The position numbers and the translations under genes are program-made. Source: Methanomassiliicoccaceae archaeon UBA370 (lineage in GTDB: Archaea > Thermoplasmatota > Thermoplasmata > Methanomassiliicoccales > Methanomethylophilaceae). Taken from it: 64,000 nt of DNA. Below are positions 55,103 to 63,347 of the stretch, piece by piece; positions within the stretch are counted from its first letter, which is position 1, and each line of letters starts with the position of its first letter. Where the stretch lies: the NCBI GenBank assembly GCA_002505345.1, contig DAUY01000011.1, positions 41,981 through 105,980 of the forward strand, in the 5' to 3' direction. A model generated the notes under the pieces. That model was not told where the DNA came from and did not search any database. It saw only the letters and a program-made list of their open reading frames with translations.

Positions 55103-55800
55103 CAGGCATCTTGTGATGCTTCCTATCATAGTATTTCGGCAGATGGAAGAAACGGTGTGACGACCGGAGTGCGGAAACGATCGGTCCACCGGAATTCGAA
55201 CGCCGAAAAACCGTACTCGGGAGGGTAGCCCGAAGGGGAGCGACGGGGCGTGGTCGCGACGGCAAAAAACAAAGGTCCGGGGCCATGTTTATACAATTTC
55301 CTCTCGGTCCCCTCTTAAACTCCTGTTGAATTGCGTGGTAGACTGCTTAGTGATCCTAACCAAAGTCGACAGCATGAATAAGGATCCATCTTAGGTCTTT
55401 ACGCCCGAGGTCGGAATCGTGCTTCTTGACCTTTTTGACACGATAACGAGCGGCTGAATGACCGATTCCGCAAATGCGTTCGCGAAGAAGACGAAGTGGA
55501 TGTCGAAATATCTGGAATACGCGCTCGTCTCCGAGAGCAAGCTAAAGGACCTGACCGTGAACAACGCGATCCTTGCGACCGGGACGTACAGGATCATCGA
55601 TGACGGCGGCCTGAGTATACGTATAGAGAGGCCAAGCACGTCAGGGAGATACTGGAGCTGTTAGGGGTCGAGGACCCGGAGCGGATGCCGTTATCCGTTC
55701 AGGCGTGATGTGGTACCATTCCGGGAATTTCGGATGGACCGAGAATTTCAGTACAAAATATCATTTTATTAGAGAAAATTAGACATTATCATCAAAAATG
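55103..55800. other. gene-poor region with possible transposase remnant
   Basis: No intact gene is apparent. 55458-55729 carries a candidate broken gene, annotated separately. The GC-rich stretch 55189-55280 has several short inverted repeats and no coding pattern. 55740-55800 is AT-rich and forms the promoter of the following leader. Confidence 0.45.
55458..55729 (+). pseudogene. possible degenerate IS transposase C-terminus
   Basis: An ORF of about 68 residues (KWMSKYLEYALVSESKLKDL, LTVNNAILATGTYRI) runs to a TAG at 55664. A second frame continues with EAKHVREILELLGVEDPERM and stops at about 55729. Joined by a single frameshift near 55625 they read like the C-terminal helix-rich end of an IS4/IS1634-type transposase. 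No terminal repeats, no catalytic DDE residues and no full-length copy are visible. It would be the only TAG-ended frame nearby, which fits it being non-functional. Confidence 0.35.
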
Positions 55801-55801
55801 C

Positions 55802-56115
55802 CTAAATTTTAAATAAGATGCTCTCTTAGTAAGAGACACCTTGACCGAGGGGAAACGAACGGTTTTCACCTCGGTCCTGATCTCGGAGTATTGTCAGTGC
55901 CGGTCAGAGAAAGCAAGTGAGTTTGCTCATAGAGCGGGTTTGCTTCTAAAGGTTCATCCGCTGAAACCTGGAATCTTCAACGGTCCGCAGACCTCCGGGA
56001 TTGCGGGGCGCGACTGAGATCCCTCATTATTTGGATTCCCCAATCAGCGGATGCGCTGTTCCTCTTCCGACCGACAGGGCTGAATGCTCCGATCCGAAGA
56101 AATCGGGGAATAAAA
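55802..56115 (+). promoter_or_regulatory. hairpin-rich leader of the osmolyte transporter operon (candidate cis-regulatory RNA)
   Basis: A TATA-like TTTAAATA at 55808-55815 predicts a transcript start near 55838, leaving about 280 bases before the ATG at 56116. The first hairpin (55822-55836, 6 bp) may partly precede that start. The leader can form further successive helices: 55843-55876 (8 bp plus inner 4 bp), about 55910-55926 (5 bp), 55934-55962 (5 bp), 55982-55993 (4 bp, tetraloop) and 55997-56023 (5 bp). GGGGA lies 7 bases before the ATG. No coding signal is present. Known riboswitch motifs were not matched. Confidence 0.42.
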
Positions 56116-57513
56116 ATGTCATCTGGAACAACGAGAAAAAGACCGATAAAGGCTGTGGACAACATGTTCCACGACCGTATAACGGTCGGTATGGAAAAGA
56201 TCAGAGCCCGCATCAAGGGCTCAGTCAAGAATTTTACAGAAGAACACCGCCCCCCTCCTAAAAAAGTACGGACCGCGAAGGAAATATTCGGCGGAGCGGA
56301 GACCCCGACGGACAAAGAGGGCAATCAGATCATGATCAGGGTGCGGAACCTATCGAAGATTTACGGAAAGCACCCCCAGGAAGCGCTCAGACTCCTGGAG
56401 GGCGGCCTGAGCAAAGAGGAGGTGCAGGAAAGGACCCCGAACAACGTCGGCCTCTATGACGTGTCCTTCGACGTCATGAGAGGAGAGATATTCGTGCTCA
56501 TGGGGCTGTCGGGCTCCGGAAAATCTACCTTGGAACGCTGCATGAACAGGCTCGTCGAACCGACGTCGGGGCAGGTACTGATCGACGGGCTGGATTTCAC
56601 AGCCCTCGGTGAAGAGGACCTTCGCATCGCGAGGCGGGAGAAGATGTCCATGGTCTTCCAGAACTTCGGGCTGCTGCCCCACAGGGATGTCAAGAACAAC
56701 GTTGCCTACGGTCTCGAGATGCAGGGCGTCCCCGAATCGGAGCGCCTGGAAAAATCCAAGACCGCGATAGATCTCGTCGGCCTTTCGGGGTACGAGAACA
56801 GCATGCCCTCCGACCTCAGCGGCGGTATGAAGCAGAGGGTCGGGCTGGCGAGGGCCCTCGCCACCGACCCGGACATACTGTTCATGGACGAGGCCTTCAG
56901 CGCCCTGGACCCCCTCATCAGGAGCGACATGCAGGACGAGCTCATCAGGATACAGTCCAAACTAGGTAAGACCGTGGTATTCGTCACACACGACCTGGAC
57001 GAGGCCCTGAAGATGGGGGACCGGATAGCTCTCATGAAGGACGGACGGATCGTACAGGTGGGCCGTGCGGAAGAAATACTCCAGAACCCCGCGAACGAAT
57101 ACGTGGACCGCTTCGTCAGAGAAGTGGACCGGACCAAGATCTTGACCGCGGGCCTGTTCATGAGGAAGCCCAGGAGGGTCCTGTACGTCACACAGGGCCC
57201 GAGGACCGCGCTGAAGCTCATGGACAGCTCGGACAGGAACGATATGCTGGTCATAAACCGTGACAACCGCCTTCTCGGAATGGTAGAGTCCGACGACGTG
57301 CTCCGTGCGGTACAGTCGGGAGACAAAGACCTTTCGAATGTGGTCATCAGGGAGATTCCCTCGGTGGGCCCGGACACTCCCATGAAAGAGGTGATTCAGA
57401 TAATGGTGACCACGGACTTCCCCATCCCCGTGGTGGACGGGGACGGTGTATTCCTGGGAGTGGTGAGCCCTTCGGTGGCCGCCGACACCATGGGGCCGGG
57501 AGGTGAGGAATGA
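56116..57513 (+). CDS. glycine betaine/quaternary amine ABC transporter ATP-binding protein (OpuAA/ProV-like)
   Basis: 465 residues. The nucleotide-binding domain has Walker A GLSGSGKST, signature LSGGMKQRVGLARAL, Walker B FMDEAFSALDP and HDLDEA. Two C-terminal CBS domains (about residues 340-455), which sense ionic strength in OpuA, are present. The first 70 or so residues form a basic, helical extension not usual in the family. An internal Met at residue 73 (MIRVRNLSK) matches the usual start. Overlaps the permease by 4 bases (ATGATG). Confidence 0.88.
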   Translation: MSSGTTRKRPIKAVDNMFHDRITVGMEKIRARIKGSVKNFTEEHRPPPKKVRTAKEIFGGAETPTDKEGNQIMIRVRNLSKIYGKHPQEALRLLEGGLSKEEVQERTPNNVGLYDVSFDVMRGEIFVLMGLSGSGKSTLERCMNRLVEPTSGQVLIDGLDFTALGEEDLRIARREKMSMVFQNFGLLPHRDVKNNVAYGLEMQGVPESERLEKSKTAIDLVGLSGYENSMPSDLSGGMKQRVGLARALATDPDILFMDEAFSALDPLIRSDMQDELIRIQSKLGKTVVFVTHDLDEALKMGDRIALMKDGRIVQVGRAEEILQNPANEYVDRFVREVDRTKILTAGLFMRKPRRVLYVTQGPRTALKLMDSSDRNDMLVINRDNRLLGMVESDDVLRAVQSGDKDLSNVVIREIPSVGPDTPMKEVIQIMVTTDFPIPVVDGDGVFLGVVSPSVAADTMGPGGEE

Positions 57514-58340
57514 TGTCTTCTCCCGTAGGGGTCTTCGCGGACAAGCTTGTGGACTTTATAGAGTACTACTTCGGCTGGCTGCTGACGCTGTTCAAAGAAA
57601 TCCTTGATCTGGCACTTGAACTGCTGGGATACGTTCTGAACTATCCCGGTCCGGCATTGTTCATACTGGTGCTAATAGGCGTTTCGGTGCTGATCACCAA
57701 ACGCATCGTCCTACCGCTGCTCATCGGCGCGGCCTTCTGCATAATCTGGTGGATGGGATACTGGGAGAGCTCGATGGTCACGCTCAACATGGTGATTGTG
57801 GCTACTGCCGTAGCCGTTATCATAGCGGTCCCTTTGGGGATCTGGGCGGCCAACAGCGAGAATGCGAATCCCGTCATCAAGGCCTTGATGGACTTCATGC
57901 AGACCATGCCCGCGTTCGTGTACCTCATACCGGCTGTCATATTCTTCGGGCTCGGAGCGGTCCCCGGTGTGATCGCCACGGTCATATTCGCAATGCCCCC
58001 GGTCGTAAGGCTTACGAACCTGGGCATAAGACAGGTCCCCAGGGAGATGAACGAGGTCGCGGACGCCTTCGGATCGACCGAATGGCAGAAGCTAACCAAG
58101 GTTCAGCTTCCTATCGCTATGCCCTCCATCATGGCCGGCATCAACCAGTGCATAATGCTCTCGCTGTCGATGGTCGTCATCGCCGCAATGATCGGCGGAG
58201 GAGGACTAGGCGGAGATATCGTGTATGCGCTCAGCAGGATCGACATCGCCATGGGATTCGAGGCAGGCTTGGCAATAGTGCTGATCGCAGTGACGTTGGA
58301 CAGGCTGACCCAGTCTTTCAAAGAAAAAGCAATAGCATAA
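57510..58340 (+). CDS. glycine betaine-type ABC transporter permease (OpuAB/ProW-like)
   Basis: 276 residues with about seven transmembrane helices and the BPD_transp_1 EAA-like loop (NEVADAFGSTEWQKLTKVQLPIAMPSIMAGINQ). It forms the channel of a compatible-solute importer. ATG 57510 or 57513. It overlaps the ATPase gene and precedes the binding protein by 18 bases with AGGAGG upstream of that gene's ATG. Confidence 0.9.
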   Translation: MMSSPVGVFADKLVDFIEYYFGWLLTLFKEILDLALELLGYVLNYPGPALFILVLIGVSVLITKRIVLPLLIGAAFCIIWWMGYWESSMVTLNMVIVATAVAVIIAVPLGIWAANSENANPVIKALMDFMQTMPAFVYLIPAVIFFGLGAVPGVIATVIFAMPPVVRLTNLGIRQVPREMNEVADAFGSTEWQKLTKVQLPIAMPSIMAGINQCIMLSLSMVVIAAMIGGGGLGGDIVYALSRIDIAMGFEAGLAIVLIAVTLDRLTQSFKEKAIA

Positions 58341-58358
58341 GAATACAGGAGGTAAGAA

Positions 58359-59264
58359 ATGGAAACTAGATATCTGAAGATAGGTGTGGTGGCCGTAGTG
58401 ATAGCGTTCCTGGCCACCGGAACCTATCTGTATGCTGGCGAATCCTACGACGAAAAAATAGAGAAGACGGGGACGGTGCTCGAAGACGGGGCCATATCGG
58501 GACTTGTGGTGCCCGCATACACGGCAGAATTGCTGAACGTGACTTCCATCTCCGATCTGAACGGTCATGCATCGGTATTCGACAATAAGATCGTCGGTAT
58601 CGATCCGGGTGCCGGGATAACGGAACTGACGAAAAAGGCAGTTGCCGAGTATGGTCTGAGTTTGAGTTTCGTAACGAGTTCCGAGGCCGCGATGCTGGCG
58701 GCCCTCGATACCGCATACAAGTCCGGGGACCACATAGTCGTTACCCTGTGGGATCCTCACTGGGTGACCGGCATGTATGACCTGGTGTACCTGGACGACC
58801 CCAAGCTGGTCTACGGCGAGGCGGAATCCATCGAGTCCTGGGCTAGGCCCGGGATGAAGGCCGAGGATCCGACACTGGCCAAGATAATGGAGCAATACTC
58901 TTTCGAAATTGATGAGTTCAGCGGGCTCCTGGCATATATCGAATCCAACAAGGACGACATGTCCGTCGGCGAGGCGACCCGGAGCTGGATAGATGAAAAC
59001 CCGGATGCCAAGGAAAGGTGGATGGACGGCGTGGAATACCAGGGTGGCCGCGGAAACATCGAGATTGGACTTGTCAGCTGGGCATGTGCGATCGGCAGCT
59101 CCAACGTCCTTAAGAACCTGTTAGAGGACGTGGGTTATTCCGTGACTCTGACCATTGTCGATGCGGGAGTTATGTACACTGGCCTGGCCTATGGGAACAT
59201 AGACCTGATCACCACGGCCTGGGTGCCGCTGACGCACGCCCAGTATATGGAGAACTACGCCTGA
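58359..59264 (+). CDS. glycine betaine-type substrate-binding protein with swapped lobe order
   Basis: 301 residues. A single N-terminal transmembrane or signal anchor (about 7-26) precedes lobe II motifs (GLVVPAYTAELLNVTSI, FDNKIVGIDPGAGITE, SSEAAMLAAL, VVTLWDPHW). Lobe I (IEIGLVSWACAIGSSNVLKN, DAGVMYTGLAYGNIDL, AWVPLTHAQYMENYA) lies at the C-terminus. This is a circular permutation of the usual OpuAC order. Aromatic Trp residues for a quaternary ammonium cage are kept. The likely substrate is glycine betaine or a related methylamine. Confidence 0.85.
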   Translation: METRYLKIGVVAVVIAFLATGTYLYAGESYDEKIEKTGTVLEDGAISGLVVPAYTAELLNVTSISDLNGHASVFDNKIVGIDPGAGITELTKKAVAEYGLSLSFVTSSEAAMLAALDTAYKSGDHIVVTLWDPHWVTGMYDLVYLDDPKLVYGEAESIESWARPGMKAEDPTLAKIMEQYSFEIDEFSGLLAYIESNKDDMSVGEATRSWIDENPDAKERWMDGVEYQGGRGNIEIGLVSWACAIGSSNVLKNLLEDVGYSVTLTIVDAGVMYTGLAYGNIDLITTAWVPLTHAQYMENYA

Positions 59265-59420
59265 GGTAGTTCGGTCGAAGGGCGAATCAAACTTCTTAAC
59301 TTTTTTCAGCTTATTAATGCAACGACCGAATGCCTGTCTCGAAAAACGGAAAATTACATTATTGTCTTCATATGCCGTTGTTCAGTTAATTTAAAATCTG
59401 CGGAGAAATCATCACGTGAC

Positions 59421-60005
59421 ATGAGATATTGCGGTGTTTGCGGATTTGCCCTCGACGACGATGTGAGATTCTGTCCCGGATGCGGTACCCCCGCATCTTC
59501 GGAGAGGCCCGCCGTTCCGGACTCCGGGACAGAGGACACGGGGGCCATGATAACTGCAGACAGCATCTTCAACGCATCCAAACAGGAGCTGACGGGCCTT
59601 TTCTCATACGGCAGGCTTGGCAAAGAATTCACGGGAGATATCTCCTTTATGCGGGACAGGGTCCGCAGGACCGTGAGCGGCACGCCGGCGGAGACCCTCC
59701 GGAGCATCGCCGATTCCAATATGGCCGACGTCCGCCGGAGGCTGTCGCAGATCGACGACGGCATCAACGACCGGAACTGGAGTAACATAGTGGATTTCAC
59801 TAAGAATGGGCTACCGGCAGCGATAGTATCATACTTCTACGATCCGGGCCTGGCAACCGAAGTGAAGAACATTATGGACCGCATGAAGACGCTGTCGAGA
59901 AAGGGATGGGACAAGACGGGGTTCCTCGGGAAAGCCGCGGTGCCCTCGGCAAAATTCGAAGACATTTACCTTCTGCGCTACGTGACGTCCAACATAAGGT
60001 TCTGA
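59421..60005 (+). CDS. zinc-ribbon hypothetical protein
   Basis: 194 residues. A zinc ribbon with Cys 4, 7, 18 and 21 is followed by an Asp/Ser-rich linker and a helical C-terminal domain of about 150 residues that was not recognised. Soluble. A TATA-like TTAATTTAAAAT about 30 bases upstream suggests a leaderless transcript. Such ribbon-plus-helical proteins are common in Thermoplasmatota genomes, of unknown role. Confidence 0.72.
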   Translation: MRYCGVCGFALDDDVRFCPGCGTPASSERPAVPDSGTEDTGAMITADSIFNASKQELTGLFSYGRLGKEFTGDISFMRDRVRRTVSGTPAETLRSIADSNMADVRRRLSQIDDGINDRNWSNIVDFTKNGLPAAIVSYFYDPGLATEVKNIMDRMKTLSRKGWDKTGFLGKAAVPSAKFEDIYLLRYVTSNIRF

Positions 60006-60350
60006 GAAATCCAGAGGTAGCACGCGTGGGGCCTTACGCCGGCTCGTCACCATTTCCGGGCCATTGCTCCACCCAGGGAGTTTTCCCGGAATCATCGGAC
60101 ACCTTACGCTTCATCCCCAACTTATGAGGAATCTTCACACATGGGTGGCTCGACCAGAATCGTCAATGACGTTCAGGCTTGTCATCCACATGCTGTGGGG
60201 CTCTGGGCGTTTAGGAAGTGAGCAGCTTTTCCCGATATGGGATCTTTCTCCATCGTCTTATTCCGCCCGTGCGATTCCCACGCGTGCATCCACTAATATG
60301 AGATATACAATATTTATAATTTTCCCAAGTTACATCCATATACACACAAA
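60006..60350. other. intergenic region, promoter at its right end
   Basis: About 345 bases with no recognised gene. A TATA-like ATATTTATAATTTT at 60310-60323 precedes the ORF at 60351 by about 35 bases. This is where chromosome-like sequence gives way to the mobile-looking segment, but no attachment-site repeat or tRNA fragment was found. Confidence 0.5.
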
Positions 60351-60713
60351 ATGCACCATCTTCCTATCTGTTCGATCATAACGGAACGTCGAGGGGCGAT
60401 CGTCCGGTTGTTAACCGAGCATCGAGAAAAAGGAAAACCGGACCAGGCGATAGAAGTATACAGGCCGCAGAATCGATTGAATTTTAGTATTAACCGATTC
60501 GACAGGCCTTTAAAAAACGTACATCTTCATGATTTCTCGTTAGAAGAACCGTCTTATCGGCGGGATCCTGAAGCGTGCGCGCCGCCGAATGGAGATCGAT
60601 GGAATCAATTAGTGGTTGATCGGCTTCATCGGGGAGATATGTATTCTCTCTTAAAACCGACCGGCCAGATAGAAAGTGGTGGGCCCAATGTGATTCTCTA
60701 TCCTCTGACCTGA
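60351..60713 (+). CDS. hypothetical protein with atypical codon use
   Basis: 120 residues, soluble, no family recognised. It uses CGA arginine and TTA leucine codons freely, unlike the AGG/CTC-biased host genes, so it looks foreign. A TATA-like box 35 bases upstream gives a short leader. The 3' end lies in an inverted repeat (60663-60670 and 60713-60720) followed by a T-rich tract. It might instead be a structured RNA, and the protein call is weak. Confidence 0.4.
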   Translation: MHHLPICSIITERRGAIVRLLTEHREKGKPDQAIEVYRPQNRLNFSINRFDRPLKNVHLHDFSLEEPSYRRDPEACAPPNGDRWNQLVVDRLHRGDMYSLLKPTGQIESGGPNVILYPLT

Positions 60714-60736
60714 TCTGGCCCCTCTCTTTTTTTGGT
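60663..60736 (+). terminator. inverted repeat with T tract after the 60351 ORF
   Basis: GGCCAGAT at 60663-60670 and ATCTGGCC at 60713-60720 can pair across 42 bases, and CTCTCTTTTTTT follows. Possible terminator separating the 60351 ORF from the rep operon. Confidence 0.45.
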
Positions 60737-60801
60737 CGGGAATTCGATCCGATTCTGTACGCTGAAAAATTCTCCGAACTCAATCCCCCGGAGGCAGAAT
60801 A

Positions 60802-60981
60802 ATGCCGTTCTGTCCCCTCAAGCCGGGCACGGCATGCGCGGCCACTCTTGAGCTCGCATCATCGAGCTGGTGCATAGGGTGTCCGCTCCTAGACCAGTGC
60901 GACCAGGCCATGCTATACTGCAATTTCCGTAGTGGAATGCGCAAAGATGCCCCGGTCCTAAAGGTGGAGGTGTCAGCATGA
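60802..60981 (+). CDS. small Cys-rich protein, possible zinc finger
   Basis: 59 residues with six cysteines (4, 12, 24, 27, 33, 40), including a CxxC at 24-27. GGAGG lies 7 bases before the ATG. First ORF of the seven-gene operon and not in the usual annotation size range. Likely a DNA-binding or structural Zn protein. The family is not recognised. Confidence 0.6.
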   Translation: MPFCPLKPGTACAATLELASSSWCIGCPLLDQCDQAMLYCNFRSGMRKDAPVLKVEVSA

Positions 60982-61214
60982 CCCTCGTTGCCTACGACCT
61001 AAAAACGGGGAAGCAGGTCCCGCTCGGATCCAAGATCGTCGACTTCCGCGGGAACGAGGCCACTCTAGTGAGCTTGGACCGCGTCAACGAAATGCGCTAC
61101 GGAGGGTACAGGAGCGGTAAGGTGACGGCGGACTGGGGCGATCATATCAGGAGCGTGTACGACGGAGTCTTCGACCTCGAAGTCAGAGATGCCGAGTGGG
61201 AGGCAGATCGATGA
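60978..61214 (+). CDS. small hypothetical protein
   Basis: 78 residues, beta-rich, mixed charge, resembling a short OB- or SH3-like fold (KIVDFRGNEATLVSLDRV...VYDGVFDLEV). No cysteine. It overlaps its neighbours at both ends by four bases. Unknown function within the replicon. Confidence 0.6.
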   Translation: MTLVAYDLKTGKQVPLGSKIVDFRGNEATLVSLDRVNEMRYGGYRSGKVTADWGDHIRSVYDGVFDLEVRDAEWEADR

Positions 61215-61309
61215 TTCTTCCGTACACAGTGGAACAACAGCCGATAGACGGCGAACATCGGATCTGGTCTGAGTATCATGACAAAGATGTCACGGAGGTG
61301 GACGAATGA
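61211..61309 (+). CDS. 32-residue peptide carrying a copy of the Rep N-terminal repeat
   Basis: ATG to TGA, 32 residues, starting with MILPYTVEQQPIDGEHRI, close to the repeat that appears twice in Rep. It overlaps both neighbours by four bases. At DNA level 61211-61262 matches 61737-61788 with about five or six mismatches. It may be a true peptide, or a spare copy of an iteron-like sequence held in frame. Confidence 0.5.
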   Translation: MILPYTVEQQPIDGEHRIWSEYHDKDVTEVDE

Positions 61310-61740
61310 CGTTCGACCATCGGCCCAACATAGTTGATTTCAGTGAAATTCAGAGATACATCGACTGCTGGTATGCGGGGGAATATCTGCCGCCCAAGAT
61401 GATGATCGCGGAGCAGAATGGACACTATGTCACACTGGACAATTCTAAAGGGATGGAATGTAACGTTGAGATTTTCTCAACGTTTTCGGGTGCTGTCAGA
61501 TATTTGAGCCGTAAAGCGGAGCTCGAAGACTACGATATCATCGACGGCGTCTACTCCGAGGCGATCACGGCTCGCAAGACATGCGACGAATGCGCCCACT
61601 GGATAGGCAAGGAGGACTATCCTCCGGAGTATCAGTACTGCGACCTGTACCACATCTGCCCTACCCTGGATTTCTTCAATTTTTTGACAAACCTGGGAAT
61701 GCTTGGCAAATGCCCCTGCTTCGAGGAGGAACGTCAATGA
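61306..61740 (+). CDS. Cys-rich protein with zinc-ligand pattern
   Basis: 144 residues. The N-terminal half is mixed. The C-terminal half has CDECAHW, QYCDLYHICPT and GKCPCF, a pattern of seven cysteines that resembles short phage and plasmid zinc or treble-clef proteins. Overlaps both neighbours by four bases. Function unknown. Confidence 0.65.
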   Translation: MTFDHRPNIVDFSEIQRYIDCWYAGEYLPPKMMIAEQNGHYVTLDNSKGMECNVEIFSTFSGAVRYLSRKAELEDYDIIDGVYSEAITARKTCDECAHWIGKEDYPPEYQYCDLYHICPTLDFFNFLTNLGMLGKCPCFEEERQ

Positions 61741-63347
61741 TTCCTCCGTACACGGTGGAACAACAGCCTATAGGCGGCGAACATCGGATCCCGCTCACTC
61801 CGGCGGAGATCGCAATGCGCGAGGAGGCCGCAGAACGCCGTAACAGGCCCTGGGAGCCCTCAGACGGCAGATACGAGCTCTATCCGGTGGAACAACAGCC
61901 TATAGGCGGCGAACATCGGATCCCGCTCACTCCGGCGGAGATCGCAATGCGCGAGGAGAGGGAGTTCGATTGGATTTATCCCGAGATTACAATAGGCCTT
62001 TCTCAGCTTACTAACGATGAGCGCTATATTCTGTCCCGGGCACTCCAAGAGCCGGGCGACGTTGTAAACATACCAGTGGTACTCAACGGATACTCGCAAC
62101 TCAAAAAAAACCGCGTAAGAACGAAGGATGCGAACTATCAAGCGCTGTATCGTGCCTTCCAAAGGCTCAAAATCCGTGGTCTTGCGACGATTTCCGAGCA
62201 GGACGGTCTCCTTTTACTCCGTGCTCTTCGTCCGCAGATCGCACAAGTGATCCGCAACGACCGCGCGACACGTTATTTACTTGATAAGGGGTATTTGCAA
62301 AATTCCAACCAAGGCAAAAACCACTCAAATTCTGATGGAAAAACGGTCCGTTCTTATGACCATCTGGCTGTACCGAAAAACGCGACCGGAAGAAGGCTGG
62401 CCGCGATCAATTTGCTGCATGGGGTCGACATGCTCGATTATGCCGACCGGAACATGATCAACTCGTACTTCGCGGCCTACGACGACGAAGTGTCGCAAAA
62501 GATCATTGCGCTGATCTCCAACGAGGGAGAGATTGTCGGGTCTCAATATTCGACACGCTTCAACGACGTCCGGAAAGCCGCGGTCTCTCTCAAAAAGTTC
62601 GACCATGCTGTAGACGTATCTCTCGGTGAGTACCGCAAGGCGGTTTTCCTCACGTTGACGACCGATCCGAAGCTTTTCAAAAATCTCTGGGAGGCCAATC
62701 GTTCCTTTTCGAAGTCATGGAATAAATTCATGTCCTTCATAACGAAAAAGTTCGGCGGCAAGCGTCCCAAGTACATCAATGCGTTCGAGTACACAAAGTC
62801 CGGACTGATGCACTGCCATGCGATAATATTCGTCGATTATCTGATGGACGTCCGTAAGATATCCGAAGAATGGTCACGCATCGGGCAGGCCGAGATAGTC
62901 TACATCTACGCGTTGCACAACCAGATCGCCCGTGGCGGCAAGCGTCGCCAGTGGCAGTGGCTCAAGACACGTCCTGTGGACCCTCGTACCGGGAGACCGA
63001 CCAGAATGCGATCTGGCACCGACTATCTTAAAAAATATCTGAAGAAGGCGACGCTGGCGATGACGTCTTCCGAGTGGAAAGGCAAAGACGGCAAGATACA
63101 CTCGGAAAACAAATACGATATCCAGTCCCTATATTGGGCGCACAACAAGAGGTTCTGGACATCTTCAAGGTTTTTGCTACATGCTGATAAGGAAGAGGTC
63201 GAGACAGAGTCGGAAGAGCCCAAGTTCGCCTTCCTGGGCGTGTTCTGGGAGGAATTCGCTGATAATGTTGTCGACCGCATGATATACTGGCGCGGAGGAG
63301 AGAGCCCTGACATGGACTATGGCATCGGAGGGGAGGCGGTCACATGA
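61737..63347 (+). CDS. HUH-type rolling-circle replication initiator (Rep)
   Basis: 536 residues. Residues 1-74 hold two copies of a 25-residue repeat. About 85-165 resemble a winged helix. The nuclease core has motif I FLTLTTD (304-310), motif II HCH (359-361) and motif III Y-xxx-Y (Tyr 430 and 434, with Lys between). This order is that of rolling-circle Reps, and Tyr 434 with KYLKK is the likely nucleophile. It would nick the double-strand origin. The start is set by ATGA overlap with the preceding gene. Confidence 0.85.
   Translation: MIPPYTVEQQPIGGEHRIPLTPAEIAMREEAAERRNRPWEPSDGRYELYPVEQQPIGGEHRIPLTPAEIAMREEREFDWIYPEITIGLSQLTNDERYILSRALQEPGDVVNIPVVLNGYSQLKKNRVRTKDANYQALYRAFQRLKIRGLATISEQDGLLLLRALRPQIAQVIRNDRATRYLLDKGYLQNSNQGKNHSNSDGKTVRSYDHLAVPKNATGRRLAAINLLHGVDMLDYADRNMINSYFAAYDDEVSQKIIALISNEGEIVGSQYSTRFNDVRKAAVSLKKFDHAVDVSLGEYRKAVFLTLTTDPKLFKNLWEANRSFSKSWNKFMSFITKKFGGKRPKYINAFEYTKSGLMHCHAIIFVDYLMDVRKISEEWSRIGQAEIVYIYALHNQIARGGKRRQWQWLKTRPVDPRTGRPTRMRSGTDYLKKYLKKATLAMTSSEWKGKDGKIHSENKYDIQSLYWAHNKRFWTSSRFLLHADKEEVETESEEPKFAFLGVFWEEFADNVVDRMIYWRGGESPDMDYGIGGEAVT
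61753..61826 (+). repeat. 74-bp exact direct repeat, copy A
   Basis: Identical to 61885-61958. Translates in frame to most of the 25-residue VEQQPIGGEHRIPLTPAEIA unit of Rep. Confidence 0.95.
61885..61958 (+). repeat. 74-bp exact direct repeat, copy B
   Basis: Same 74 bases as 61753-61826, offset exactly 132 bases (44 codons). A diverged third copy lies at 61211-61262. Confidence 0.95.
62280..62286 (+). other. CTTGATA, candidate rolling-circle nick motif
   Basis: CTTGATA followed by AGGGG lies inside rep, matching the core of pC194-type origins. A 7-mer is expected by chance in 4 kb, and a second copy occurs on the minus strand at 62136-62142, so this is only a lead. Confidence 0.25.

Noticed and set aside
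55188..55280. tRNA-like T-loop (TTCGAAT) on the minus strand
   Set aside because: The flanking bases do not pair as a T stem, and no acceptor or anticodon arm fits.
61737..61830. PCNA-interacting (PIP) box in the Rep repeat QQPIGGEH
   Set aside because: The aromatic pair of a PIP box is absent.
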